Assembly (NCBI GenBank): GCA_900618795.1
Contig: UYJD01000019.1
Location: forward strand, 327,987-391,986
Length of the DNA: 64,000 nucleotides
Source: Cyanodermella asteris
Taxonomy: Eukaryota > Ascomycota > Lecanoromycetes > Ostropales > Stictidaceae
Reading direction: 5' to 3'
The notes beneath the pieces are model-generated. The model was not told where the DNA came from. It saw only the letters and a program-made list of their open reading frames with translations, and made no database searches. Below, one piece after another: positions 54,297 through 64,000 of the stretch. The position numbers were made by a program, and so were the translations under genes. Each line of letters begins with the position of its first letter. The stretch's first letter is position 1.

Positions 54297-56876
54297 ATGA
54301 TGCTATTCCAGAGCGCTGGCGCTCTTCGTGCTCGGTCACAACACGTTGTCAAGAGGACCGAGTTCTGTACAAGGAAGACGTTTTATCGATGCTACAATAG
54401 CCTGTCTGGGAGACTTGTCAAGGGAAACAACAAGTTCTTCAGGACATCAGACCGCATTAAGTTGGCATTGCTCAATGACGAACCAGTGGTTGCTCTCGAG
54501 ACGACCATTTACACTCATGGTATCTTCGCTCGGGTCAATGGCATGATCAATACTCATGTTCACAGGTTTTCCATACCCCGACAATGTGGCCCTGGCTGAG
54601 GAGCTCTCCGCCCTTGTTGAATCCAATGGCGCGGTCCCGGCACACATCGGAGTGCTTAACGGCCGTGCCATAATCGGCATGGACGATTCCGAGATGAGGG
54701 AACTATTGCAACAAGCGAATGAAGGCACTGAGACTATCAAACTTTCAAGAAGAGACCTCGGCTACATTGCTGGTCAGGTCAGTGATAATGCATTGTTCTT
54801 CGTTTCTCTAGTTGACGACGGTAGGGTCAAATCGGCAAGAAGGTCAACGGCGGCACGACCATAGCCGGTACTATGGTGCTGGCACATCTTGCTGGCATTC
54901 CAGTATTTGCCACAGGCGGTTTAGGCGGTGTCCACAAAGGTGGCGAGAATTCCATGGATGTCAGTGCTGATCTGACAGAGCTCGGACGAACGCCAGTTGC
55001 TCTCATCAGCAGTGGCTGCAAAAGCTTTCTCGACATTCCACGAACGCTAGAATACCTCGAGACACAAGGTGTCTGCGTTGGCACCTTCGCGGACGGTCGT
55101 TCCGGTCAAGTAGACTTTCCAGCTTTCTGGACCCGGAACAGTGGCACGCCCAGTCCCAGGACGATCACCAATGAAGAAGAGGCCGCTGCCATCATCCACG
55201 CTCAGTCCGAGCTGGAGATAAGATCAGGCCTATTTTTTGCCAACCCGATTTCGGAACAGCACTCGCTTGACAAGGCGATGATGGACGAAGCCATGTCCCA
55301 AGCCGTTCGCGATGCCGAAGAAGCTGGTGCGACTGGTCATGCAAACACGCCTTTTGTGCTGAACCGGATTCGAGATGTTACACAGGGACGCACGATCCTT
55401 GCCAATCGCGAGTTGGTCTGCGCCAACGTTGTGCGAGGCGCCAAAGTCGCGAAGGCGCTGGCTGCTCTCCAGCTGAAAAAGGGATCAACATCTCGCGTGT
55501 TAAATCGCTCCGCGCTCGCACAAGTGAATCAAGAGCCTGAACACATTGTGATCGACGCATCAGCACAGGCCGAAGCTTCGGCAGATCGTCTGGGAACAAA
55601 CAAAATTCCAAGAGGTTTCAACATCGACTGCACTTACGACGATGGGGTTAGAAGCGACATCCCCTTGGCGCCCGAAAGCCTTCGGTTGTATCCCAACCAG
55701 GCGCAAGTCTTGGTTGCGGGCTCAGTGGCATTGGACCTTAGTTGCGATTTGCTGACCACTGACTCGGATCGGATGTGGCAGCCTGGGGTTTCGAACAGGT
55801 CGAGAATATCTATGTCTTATGGCGGAGTTGGCCGGAACGTTGCGAGAGCAGCGTCAGCCGCGGGCGCAAAGACAAAATTGTTCTCCTTCGTCGGCGACGA
55901 TGCGGCAGGGCGGGCCGTACGGGCACAGATTGGGCATATTCCGCATCTGTCTGATGTGATAAACATATTAAAGGGATGCCGGACAGCTCAGTATATAGCT
56001 TTCAATGATGCCAATGGCCGACTCAACAGCGCTGCCGCAGACATGGCCATCTTCGAGGGGGTCCAAGTACAGGCAATAAGGAATATCGACCAGGATCCGC
56101 CCCAGCCGGATTGGCTAGTCTTGGACACTAACTGGTCCATCCCCACCATAACAGCCTGGCTGAATTCGGAAATTGGTCGCATGATCGCGGTCGAACCAGT
56201 GAGCGCAAACAAGGCCATCAGGCTTCTCGAAGCGCTACAAGACCCCAAGCTTTCCCGCCCTGTCGATCTGATAACCCCGAACTCTCATGAGTTGCGATCT
56301 ATGTCCGCGCAAAATCGGCGAGGCAAGTTCTTTGATATGACGTCCGTCCGAAGCGTTATCGACGGCATTGAGGAAAGTGGCGGCTTAAGTGGTCTCGCCG
56401 ACGTGGACGGAATCTCTGCTCAAGAACTGCTTAGTGACGCGCTTCTCTTGAAGAACGTGTCGCGTTGCATAATGATAACCCTCGGCGCGCAAGGCGTGTT
56501 GATGGTCAAAGACCTTGCCAAAGACGATCCATTGAGAAATTCAGAGGGCGCTGCGAACCACATTTTCGGGCAAGTGCGGGATTCAGAACCAGATGCACTT
56601 CCAGAAGGTGTCCACAATACACCCGCGCCGCGACGAAGTGTGTATGTGCGTCACTTTCCCGCCTGCAGCATCGCGGATGGCGAGATTGTCAGCGTCAATG
56701 GCGCCGGAGATACCTTCCTGGGAGCTTTGGTGGCTGGCTTATCGGGACCAGATCCGTACACCGAGGACATCCTAGTGCCTATTGCACAACGATGTGCGGC
56801 GATGACATTGAAACATCGTGACAGCGTAAACCCGGAAATCAAGACGCTAGCTTCCAAGCTTCGGAAACCTTTATGA
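54297..56876 (+). CDS. Bifunctional pseudouridine-5'-phosphate glycosidase / pseudouridine kinase
   Basis: Three exons (54297-54519, 54566-54777, 54825-56876) encode 828 residues; the first of two adjacent ATGs is taken as the start. The Arg-rich, acid-poor N-terminus (MMLFQSAGALRARSQHVVKR) suggests mitochondrial import. Residues about 55-370 are the PsuG glycosidase: DEPVVALETTIYTHGFPYPD across intron 1, LSRRDLGYIAGQ, NGGTTIAGTMVLAHLAGIPV, FATGGLGGVHKGGE, TPFVLNRIRDVTQGRTILAN. Residues about 440-825 are a PfkB-family kinase (QVLVAGSVALDLSCD, YGGVGRNVARAASAAGAKT, catalytic VNGAGDTFLGAL with Asp774). Pseudouridine is phosphorylated, then split to uracil and ribose 5-phosphate, a route to recycle modified RNA. 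Fusion in this order is common in fungi. Confidence 0.93.
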
Positions 56877-56988
56877 ACACGCAGAGCAGCGCGTGTGCGG
56901 AGAACATGGTCGGACTTTGTTCTACCCAGAGCCGACGCCAGTCCTCAACGAGAGGTCTGGATTGTCTACTGCCAACCCGGAGTTGATC

Positions 56989-58569
56989 TCAGTTCTCAGC
57001 TCCAGAGCGGCCGGCAAGGATTCGCATGAGGTTCTTGTATTCCACATCATCCGTCCCCTCCAAGTATGCCTCGAAAATTGCCCGGTGGTCCATGGGCGGC
57101 AGATACACCTCGTTGCCGCCCAAGGGCTGGAGTATGTACGGCAATATCATCCGGTCTGTATGTGCTTTTGTCCCCTCTCTGACCAGCTCCGCCTGCAGCT
57201 GGAGCGCTTCATCCGCGAATCCATGGTCGAGATTGAACTCCATTGGAAGGTTACGCAGCTGGAATGTCCTCAATTCACGTCCATACTTTGCGATGTCTGC
57301 AAAGACGGATGCCCATGTTCCCCCTGATCGCCATGCTTTGTTTCTGCCAGGGCAGACGACGAAGCAATGGTCCAGGGTCAGGCTTTGCAGATGAGGAACC
57401 GAGTTGGACAGCAGATGTCTCATACCCTTGTCAACTCGCAGTCCGCACAGTCTAAGCGATTTCAGAGCGCGAAATGTTTTATTCTTTCCACCACACGGAA
57501 GTAGCGAGTAAAACATCCCCTTGAGACAAATTGGCCGCTTTGGGTGGCTCCTGATGACCAGACTCTCTATTGACTTGAGATAGGGCATCAGTTTACGCAA
57601 ATATTCGCTGACCCAGTAATCGTGACCTTCAGGCCCATTGGTACCGTAAACGTAGATGGATTTTGGCTCCGGGCAGTTGATAATAAACTCCTGCAAATTT
57701 GCCATCCACTCAAGGAAGCGCGATCTGTCGATTTCTTCGTGGCTTTCCATGGGATCATGCCCCCGGACCAGCCGCATCAGAACATCAGCAGCATCATCGC
57801 CCGATCCGCTCAGCTCAAGACTGCGAAGCCGCGGATTCTGCGCCGCGAGATAGAACAAGTGCCTCGGTATTACCGTGGCGTGATTGCCGTTCACCCCCTG
57901 TATGGTACTCCAGTGACGGCTGTGGACGACCAGCTTCGTGAGGCCGGGCATATTCTCCCCTTGCAGGATGCCAACGTGTTGAAGAACTTCCTGAGAAACC
58001 GTTGTGGAGTGGGTGGAGTGGGTGTCCATTGGAGGCGTCCTCGTTACCGATAAGTTCGTGCCGTCTCGTGACTGGTCGAGCCAGTCCGCATCTGGCTTCG
58101 TCTCTCTCTCAACCGGCCCGGGGTTTCCTTCTAGAAACCGTCGTTCAAGAGTACTTCCATCGCGGTGAATGTAGGTTTGAGGATGGGACTTATTTGTCCG
58201 CTCGGTGGATGATGCAATCACGTTGACGCGGATTGTTCGGACGTGTTGGCCATAGAGCCAGCTTAGTGAAGCCGCGGAATAGAGTGAGGACTCGAATTCG
58301 GAGGAGATATTGAATGTGAGTGTGTCGTGGACCATGGGCTCGGCGATGGACCGGAGGAGTCGGCAGGTTTCTCGTATATTGCGTCGGTCTGGGAGGGGGA
58401 GTTGCTCCACAATCAGGAGCAAGATCTCATTTGGCATTTTGAGGAGAGGGCAGCCTTTGGAGCTGGACCGCGACGCTAACGACACAGGCAAGTTTGCAGG
58501 TGACTCGACATTTTGTTTGAAGTTCCTCTTGGATAGGCGGCGGAGTCGGTGCTTGAGTGAGGTCGGCAT
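56989..58569 (-). CDS. F-box protein with leucine-rich-like C-terminal region
   Basis: A single exon of 526 residues from the ATG at 58569. A basic N-terminus (MPTSLKHRLRRLSKRN) precedes an F-box at about residues 41-75 (LLKMPNEILLLIVEQLPLPD, RRNIRETCRLLRSIAEP). The rest holds scattered leucine-rich segments (NPRLRSLELSG, LKSLRLCGLRVDKGMRHLL, HLQSLTLDHCFVV) typical of fungal F-box proteins of unknown target. Through the F-box it should bind Skp1 and act as a substrate adaptor for an SCF ubiquitin ligase; the substrate is unknown. It is convergent with PsuG-PsuK, 112 bp apart. The family is large and variable in fungi, so no gene name is given. Confidence 0.8.
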   Translation of the reverse strand: MPTSLKHRLRRLSKRNFKQNVESPANLPVSLASRSSSKGCPLLKMPNEILLLIVEQLPLPDRRNIRETCRLLRSIAEPMVHDTLTFNISSEFESSLYSAASLSWLYGQHVRTIRVNVIASSTERTNKSHPQTYIHRDGSTLERRFLEGNPGPVERETKPDADWLDQSRDGTNLSVTRTPPMDTHSTHSTTVSQEVLQHVGILQGENMPGLTKLVVHSRHWSTIQGVNGNHATVIPRHLFYLAAQNPRLRSLELSGSGDDAADVLMRLVRGHDPMESHEEIDRSRFLEWMANLQEFIINCPEPKSIYVYGTNGPEGHDYWVSEYLRKLMPYLKSIESLVIRSHPKRPICLKGMFYSLLPCGGKNKTFRALKSLRLCGLRVDKGMRHLLSNSVPHLQSLTLDHCFVVCPGRNKAWRSGGTWASVFADIAKYGRELRTFQLRNLPMEFNLDHGFADEALQLQAELVREGTKAHTDRMILPYILQPLGGNEVYLPPMDHRAIFEAYLEGTDDVEYKNLMRILAGRSGAEN

Positions 58570-59066
58570 TGTTGCTTCCGATAGAGCAGCGACAGGTCGG
58601 AGACGGTGCGCAATTCGGGATTATAGAAACTTCCAACCAGGCGCTTGCAGCTTTGTCGAAGTCGGCTTGATCCACGACAAAGCTGATGCGGGAAGGACGG
58701 TGGGCTGCGGATGTGATGTTGCCTGAGGTGGGCGCAGCATCGCCTCAATGCGGCTGAGATGCGATGGGATTCCCCTTGCCTTCGTTAGCACACCTTGACA
58801 GCCAAACTGTTCATGGATCGTCCGATCAGCCACAAATTCTCTCAAACGATGGAGCCTCGGTCATCCTGCGAAATACACCAACAAGGCACTTGTTGACCAA
58901 AAATGTTTCTAAACGTCGATTTATACGATGCAGAGCAAGGGTATCACCACCGATACCTTGCGATATGTACATGAATTCATCCCAATGTGACCCGTATATG
59001 CAATTCGAACCCATATGTACTCTCGTCAATGCCGTCAAAGATCATCCCGCAGCCTCAAATCTTTCT
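58570..59066. other. Intergenic region, no supported gene
   Basis: 497 bases between the 5' end of the F-box gene and the 3' end of the GH5 gene (same strand). No coding, RNA or repeat signal recognised; presumed F-box promoter plus GH5 3' flank. Confidence 0.4.
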
Positions 59067-60416
59067 TCAAGGTCCCTGAGTGACATTCCACATGGTTCCC
59101 AACTTCTTCATGAAGTCCGGATTCCGCACCGTCGTCCAATCACTATTCAGCAGCCCATACGACTCATCATAGTTGACAGTTCCTTGCCTGATGTAATAGC
59201 TGCCACCGAACGACCAAATGGCCCATTCGGCGTCGTTGCTCTCGTAATAGTCAACCAGGCAGTTCAAGTAGCTATTGTCGGTATCGCTGAGGCCATCGTT
59301 CGGGCCACCCGTCATTCCAACACCGAATTCACTCAACCACAGCGGTCCCGTCCAGGGCTCGTTCTGCTCCAGCACGAACCCGACCTGGGCGCCCATTGTG
59401 AGGTTGAAGATGCCGCAGTTGCCCGTGCCGAGGTAGCTCCACGGGTAAACGTGATTCTCATAGATCGTCTTCCCCTCGCCGTTCCACGCCGAAATGTTCA
59501 GTGGCGTGATGCGCAGGAAATCGAGGTTTGTCGCGCTATCCGGGCCGCCGAACACGACGAGCAAGTTATCGTTCTCTTCGCGAATCGCTTGTGCGCCGAG
59601 CGAAGTGTATTCGTACCACCCTTCGTGCACGAGCTCACCCGAAATGCTGGCTGCGCGGATCTCATTGCGCAGGCTCATGCCGACGACGTTGGGGTGGAGT
59701 TTGGAGAATTGCGACATGACGCGCAGGCCTGCGAGCCAGTCGGTGGTGTTGAAGTAGCGGGACGAGAGGTCGTTGGCGCCTAGTGCTTGATCCCACCAGC
59801 CGTTGCCATCGAAGGGGTTGCAGCACCAGCCGGCTTTGCTGAGGTGGTTGTCGAGGATGACACGAATGCCTTTGTCGCCCAGGGCGGAAATAAGATAGGC
59901 GAATGCGCCCATTGTAGTGGTGCTCGACAGCCATGGGTTGACCTGCACGGCTTGGTCGTAGATATCGGTCAAGTTCTTGCCGGTTCCGGTTGAGTTGGCT
60001 GCGTCAATGAACGATTGCTCGACCATGGTCCCGCCGCTGAGGGCCATATCGATGCTGTATGTCAAGCGGATGCAGTTGAAACCCATGTCGCCGACCAGTT
60101 GAGCCAGGTCCTCGGGCGTCCGGTGGTTGAAGCCTTCGGGAATGTTGGTTTCGAGGTGTCCCGGCCAATTGGCACATCGTAGCTTTACGCGCTTGTTGTT
60201 GCTGTCGAGAATCCATCTGGACGATGTGTATAGTGGCGCGAGTTGTGTTCCGTCAATAGCAGTTGAAGGGGTGACAGCTGCTGCGACCGCCGAGTTGGGG
60301 CTGCAGTAGGGCAGGGCGAGATTGCCCAAGAAGCCCGGAATTAATAGACAGAGCCAATTAATCATCTTGAATACACCATATGCGCCTGTCGACGCGATAC
60401 TTGTCAGTCGTGCCAT
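59067..60416 (-). CDS. Secreted glycoside hydrolase family 5 (cellulase-type)
   Basis: A single exon of 449 residues from ATG 60416; an in-frame ATG at 60365 (MINWLCLLIPGFLGNLALP) would give a cleaner signal peptide. The (beta/alpha)8 barrel shows RCANWPGHLETNIPEGF, MGFNCIRLTYSIDMAL, GIRVILDNHLSKAGWC, the acid/base Glu252 in VVGMSLRNEIR, ENHVYPWSYLG, and the nucleophile Glu363 in LWLSEFGVGM. Several N-glycosylation sequons (NTT, NLT, NIS, NVT) fit secretion. No carbohydrate-binding module or linker is attached. GH5 enzymes retain configuration and cut beta-glucans, cellulose, mannan or related chains; the subfamily and substrate cannot be fixed by eye. Catalytic residues are intact. Confidence 0.9.
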   Translation of the reverse strand: MARLTSIASTGAYGVFKMINWLCLLIPGFLGNLALPYCSPNSAVAAAVTPSTAIDGTQLAPLYTSSRWILDSNNKRVKLRCANWPGHLETNIPEGFNHRTPEDLAQLVGDMGFNCIRLTYSIDMALSGGTMVEQSFIDAANSTGTGKNLTDIYDQAVQVNPWLSSTTTMGAFAYLISALGDKGIRVILDNHLSKAGWCCNPFDGNGWWDQALGANDLSSRYFNTTDWLAGLRVMSQFSKLHPNVVGMSLRNEIRAASISGELVHEGWYEYTSLGAQAIREENDNLLVVFGGPDSATNLDFLRITPLNISAWNGEGKTIYENHVYPWSYLGTGNCGIFNLTMGAQVGFVLEQNEPWTGPLWLSEFGVGMTGGPNDGLSDTDNSYLNCLVDYYESNDAEWAIWSFGGSYYIRQGTVNYDESYGLLNSDWTTVRNPDFMKKLGTMWNVTQGP

Positions 60417-61987
60417 TCTACCTGATTTTCTTCCCGCAATTGTGTTCGAATCGGTTTGTCGATACGGCGGAAGTTTGACACCAATAGAAAAGACCCTTTG
60501 AGACGAGGACTGAACAAGTCAAAGCGCGAAAAGGAACGTACCTCAGCTCAATATGTACGATCCACCAGGTATATTCCTATGTACGACGAAAAAGCCTCAA
60601 TATTTCCCTAGAAAGCATCAGCTCCGAACGCAACTAACGACCTGTGGCAAAAGATCTGCCTGAGCCCACTCCAGCTTCGGCCGGCAGCCAACGAAGTGAG
60701 TGAACGAAGACGCTGGAAGCTTACCTTGCATGCTTTCAGGACGTTGAAACCCTGCAACAGAAGCTACCGATGCAGAACAAGCGGAGCAAGAACCAGATTT
60801 TGCATCGCAAAGAGACCCAAAGGCCGGGCGACGGTCCTCAGTTCATATCTCAACTGGCGACGACGAGCGCGATTGCGCACTTGATTCGCCAGTGGGTCGA
60901 GGACGCGTCGGGCCTGGCATGCGGAGAGAGATGCTGATCCCACCCTCGGATCACGTTGTGGATGACAACCCCAGGTGGTATCGACGACGTTACTGGTGGA
61001 TTCCGGCGATCCGCGCCCCCTATGCTGCACCACATGACGGCGTTGGGGCCAGAGCTCTTCCCGAAAGCTGTCTGTCTGTTAGTGCTGATAGGGGTCGATG
61101 TTGGACGTTATCGTTGCGGCGAGGTCGCATGTGCACGGTTTCCCATGTGAGTTTAGTCACACAACGCCGCCGAACGATGCGCAAACAAGGCAAGACACGA
61201 GATAGAACTGAGACAGGCTTTTTCCTTCGCGCCTCTCGAATCAGGGAATCAAATGATGGATTTGGCTAGTCCTGCATGCGTTCAGGTCTGCTGAGACGTG
61301 CATTGGCTTCCGCCGAGCCTTCAGCCTTCGTTAGGATCCATGGACAGCTACACTTCGCGCCTCCCATGATGCGATCAGGCCTGGCGGTCACTTTGAGCTT
61401 GTTTGAACACCGATGCCGAATAAGGCAGAGAACAGGCGAAGATTCACTCCGCTGTGAGCTATTCTTGGCCAATGCTTTAATGAACATCGACAGCACGCGA
61501 CACCTGCCGCGGAAATTGAGCTCAAGCAAAGCTCGAACAGGCTTGGCCTGACAACAGGGTATGCCACCGCGCATCGGATGAGCATGCGCTGACCTTTCTA
61601 TTCTGGGCGCCGATGTGACTTGCATTGGCCCTGCGCTCGAGCGCGTGTACCAGACATAGAAGACCTGACAATGTTCTGATGACACTGCCCCGCAAACTGG
61701 GCAAGGATGTTGGGTAACATAAGGTACGGCACTGCTTTCGCAAAATCTTAAGGATCGCCATCACGTCGAAATTCGCAGCACTATTGTGTCGACCAGGACA
61801 GAACAGAACTTCGTGGTTGCTCACAGCCTCTTCATGAAATGTGACTATTGCAAAGGGCAGAGAGATGTCAAACAAGCGGCTAAATGCTGACAACCATTCA
61901 ATACCAATTCGAGAACTCTATAGTCTATATGTTTACTCGTTGTTGTGAGCGTTGACGTAGACGCGCGCATGCTCACCCGTGGGTGGC
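60417..61987. other. Intergenic region, no supported gene
   Basis: About 1.6 kb. Open frames on both strands are short (up to about 140 codons at 61266-61685) and lack recognisable features. No RNA gene or repeat seen. It includes the GH5 promoter on its left side. Confidence 0.45.
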
Positions 61988-63849
61988 TTACTCAGGATCA
62001 TCTGCCTTGTCTTCGGATGACTGGGGAGCTTTCCAGCCCGTGCCGGCTTGCACGAGAATTGATACCGCAGCCAGACCGACACCGGCCAGGAAAAGTCCAG
62101 AAATAGCGGTCTGATAGCCCATTTGGCCGATCTTTTGGTCATCGCCGGTCAGCTGTCGGACAAGGGCAGGCTTTCCCAGTAGTTGTCTGATCAGCGACTC
62201 ACGGCCCTCAAGACCCCGCTCGGCAAACCCATCCTCCAGGCTCGAATAAAGCAATCTTGTGAATAGGCCGCCGCCGATGGCCGAGCCGAATGAGCCACTG
62301 AAGCCTCGAAATGTGGCCAGCAACGATGTCGCGACAAAGTGGTTGTCTGGGCTGGTCAAGTGTAACATGTGAGCGAGGCAGTAATTGAGGCCAGCTCCAA
62401 CGATAAAACCATTCACGAAGAGCATGAATATATACAGGCCAACGTCCGAATCGGTGGTCGAAATCTGGCTCAGAATGAGCACCGATGCTGGAAATAGTGT
62501 GTAGCAAATCACGCAAGGGAGCCAGAAGCTGCCAGTTCGGCGTATATGGAAAGCGCCAACCAGGAGACCACCAGCTGCGAAGCCCGCGTTGGTGGGGATA
62601 AGAAGAGTTCCAGCTCGCGCCGGTGCCCACAAACGCACAGCCTGTCCATATATTGGGGCGTAGAACAATACTGCCCAACGTACGGACATGAACCCCATCT
62701 GGCCGAAACAGCTCAAGAGTGCACCCCGAGACTTGAGCACAGATATAGGGATGATCGGTGAAGGTGCTCGATAGATCTCATTGAGCACAAACAGGACGAG
62801 GAGTACCAACCCAATGATAATTGGCCAGACTTGTAATGTAGGATGCGACAGACCGTAGAGTAAGGCTACCAAGGACAAAACCAGAAGGAACACACCCGAG
62901 TAGTCGATGGTCCAGAGCTTCTTCGCAAAAGTGCTATCATCATCTGAACGTACGTCAGAGATGGCAGCAGGTATACTGAGAAAGACAATGGTGCCAAAAA
63001 TCAATGCTAGCGGGCATTGAATCCAGAGCAATGGTCGCCATCCCATCGATCAGCCCAAACCTCCGCCGATGACAGCACCAAGCGAAACCCCGGCTGTGAC
63101 GGCAGTATTTGCACATCCGATGAAGAGCCCGCGGTGTTTCTTGTTGGTGAGCTGGATGACGAGAATGATGCTCAGGGTTAGGATGCCAGAGGATCCGACT
63201 CCTTGAATTGCTCGGCCAAGAAGAAAAACCGGGAGTGAGTTTGCTTGAGAGGCGATGAGGACGCCCACGGTAAGTAGAACCGAGGTAACAAGAACACAGT
63301 AACGAGGAGAAAATATCTGTGAAAGTCTACCAAAGACAGGCGACACACACGACATGCCAATCTAGAAGACGTCAGCAAAATGTGAGTATTCTTGTTCTCA
63401 CCTGGACGGATTTGCTCGACTGGATCTGAAGTCGCCAACGGTGGCAAGTGAACTCAATAAGCAGATGCACCGTCCAAGCTTCGTCAGGTAGTCCAAGTCG
63501 CAATGAGCCGTAGGATCCCAGCATTCTGAGTCTGAATGAGAGGGCTACATACCAAATATGAAGATGTGAACCAGCTGACTTCGGAATATGCGTCCAGGTC
63601 ATCTGCGATAAGGCCTTGAATCGTAGTCATCAACGTGAAATTGGCTGATTGCAAGAAGATGAGTACCGAAAAGGCAATGATAATACATGAGCCACGCAGA
63701 ACTGATATTGTCTTGTCATCTGCATCGTCGTGCCCTGGGAATTGCGCTGGTACCACTATCGATGTTGATGTTGCCCTTGATACGGTTCGAGGTCGCAGCA
63801 GACCAGTGCTTTCCGTTGCAGGACAGTCATCTTCGTCGTGACAGGACAT
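61988..63849 (-). CDS. MFS multidrug transporter (DHA2, 14-TM type) with one in-frame stop
   Basis: Exon 1 (63849-63553, from MSCHDEDDCPATESTG) and exon 2 (63361-61988) join over a 191-nt intron (GTATGT ... TCTAG), restoring SEVSWFTSSYL/IGMSCVSPVFGRL. Family features follow: the loop 2-3 region FGRLSQIFSPRYCV, LGRAIQGVGSSGILTLSII (motif C-like), AVIGGG, then many membrane segments to a hydrophilic end (DKADDPE). An in-frame TGA at 63052-63050 sits between VIGGGLG and SMGWRPLLWIQCPLALI, where relatives carry GWRW-type sequence, so Trp to stop is likely. Otherwise the frame is full length (about 556 codons). Intact relatives export drugs or toxins by proton antiport at the plasma membrane. The gene is either recently inactivated or affected by a base error. 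Confidence 0.75.
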
Positions 63850-64000
63850 ATTACAAGCAACGAAACCGTATGCGAGTGCTAAGGAGAAGATCGTCACAGT
63901 CCGCAAATTTGAATGTTATGCATGCGTACGAACGCAAGAAAGGCATGAACTGGAATTTGAGCTTGACATTGGGAACAACCGTTGAGTAGATTACGTCATA
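63850..64000. other. Right window edge
   Basis: The last 151 bases, upstream of the transporter start codon, show no further gene; they presumably contain its leader and promoter. Confidence 0.4.

Noticed and set aside
63000-63060. Intron removing the TGA in the drug transporter
   Set aside because: The only GT...AG pair (GTTTGG to CTAG) has a poor donor and would delete a conserved loop and membrane segment.

Overview
This window looks like part of a nuclear chromosome of a filamentous ascomycete (Pezizomycotina). Genes are mostly single-copy and monocistronic, lie on both strands, and carry short GT-AG introns, usually 45-70 nt. Several products are typical of such fungi: sedolisin, the eisosome protein Pil1/Lsp1, a fused PsuG-PsuK, an ACS-family transporter and a complex I assembly protein like CIA84. 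A Dothideomycete is a guess only. One 204-base assembly gap (53190-53393) marks it as draft sequence.

Layout. 1-2917: a divergent pair of mitochondrial genes (CIA84-like, running off the left edge, and ribosomal protein bS18m). 5036-12446: an accessory stretch with a secreted sedolisin, a decayed zinc-type alcohol dehydrogenase, an epoxide-hydrolase-like enzyme and a secreted protein with a lectin-like N-terminus and an aerolysin-type pore-forming region. 14558-26091: one giant gene for a predicted 3,794-residue single-pass membrane protein of low complexity. It carries 16 clear copies of an unrecognised short repeat, each with a basophilic kinase-like site. 26909-27960: a decayed NmrA-like gene. 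28865-37931: housekeeping genes (AT-hook coiled-coil protein, OST3/6, proteasome beta-2, nucleoporin Nup159). 40153-45991: ACS transporter, mitochondrial SHMT and a Pil1/Lsp1 gene whose start codon may be split by an intron. 46525-63849: a broken acyltransferase, a MetE-like enzyme, an NDR-type kinase with one in-frame stop, PsuG-PsuK, an F-box protein, a GH5 glycosidase and a 14-TM-type drug transporter with one in-frame stop.

The genes do not form one obvious pathway. The recurring theme is broken genes: three pseudogenes with several lesions and two otherwise complete genes each carrying one nonsense codon. Most are accessory (oxidoreductase, acyltransferase, transporter), but the kinase is conserved, so assembly error must be excluded there. 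A second theme is a 12-bp minisatellite family found in at least three intergenic regions. The most novel item is the giant repeat protein; the secreted aerolysin-type protein is next.
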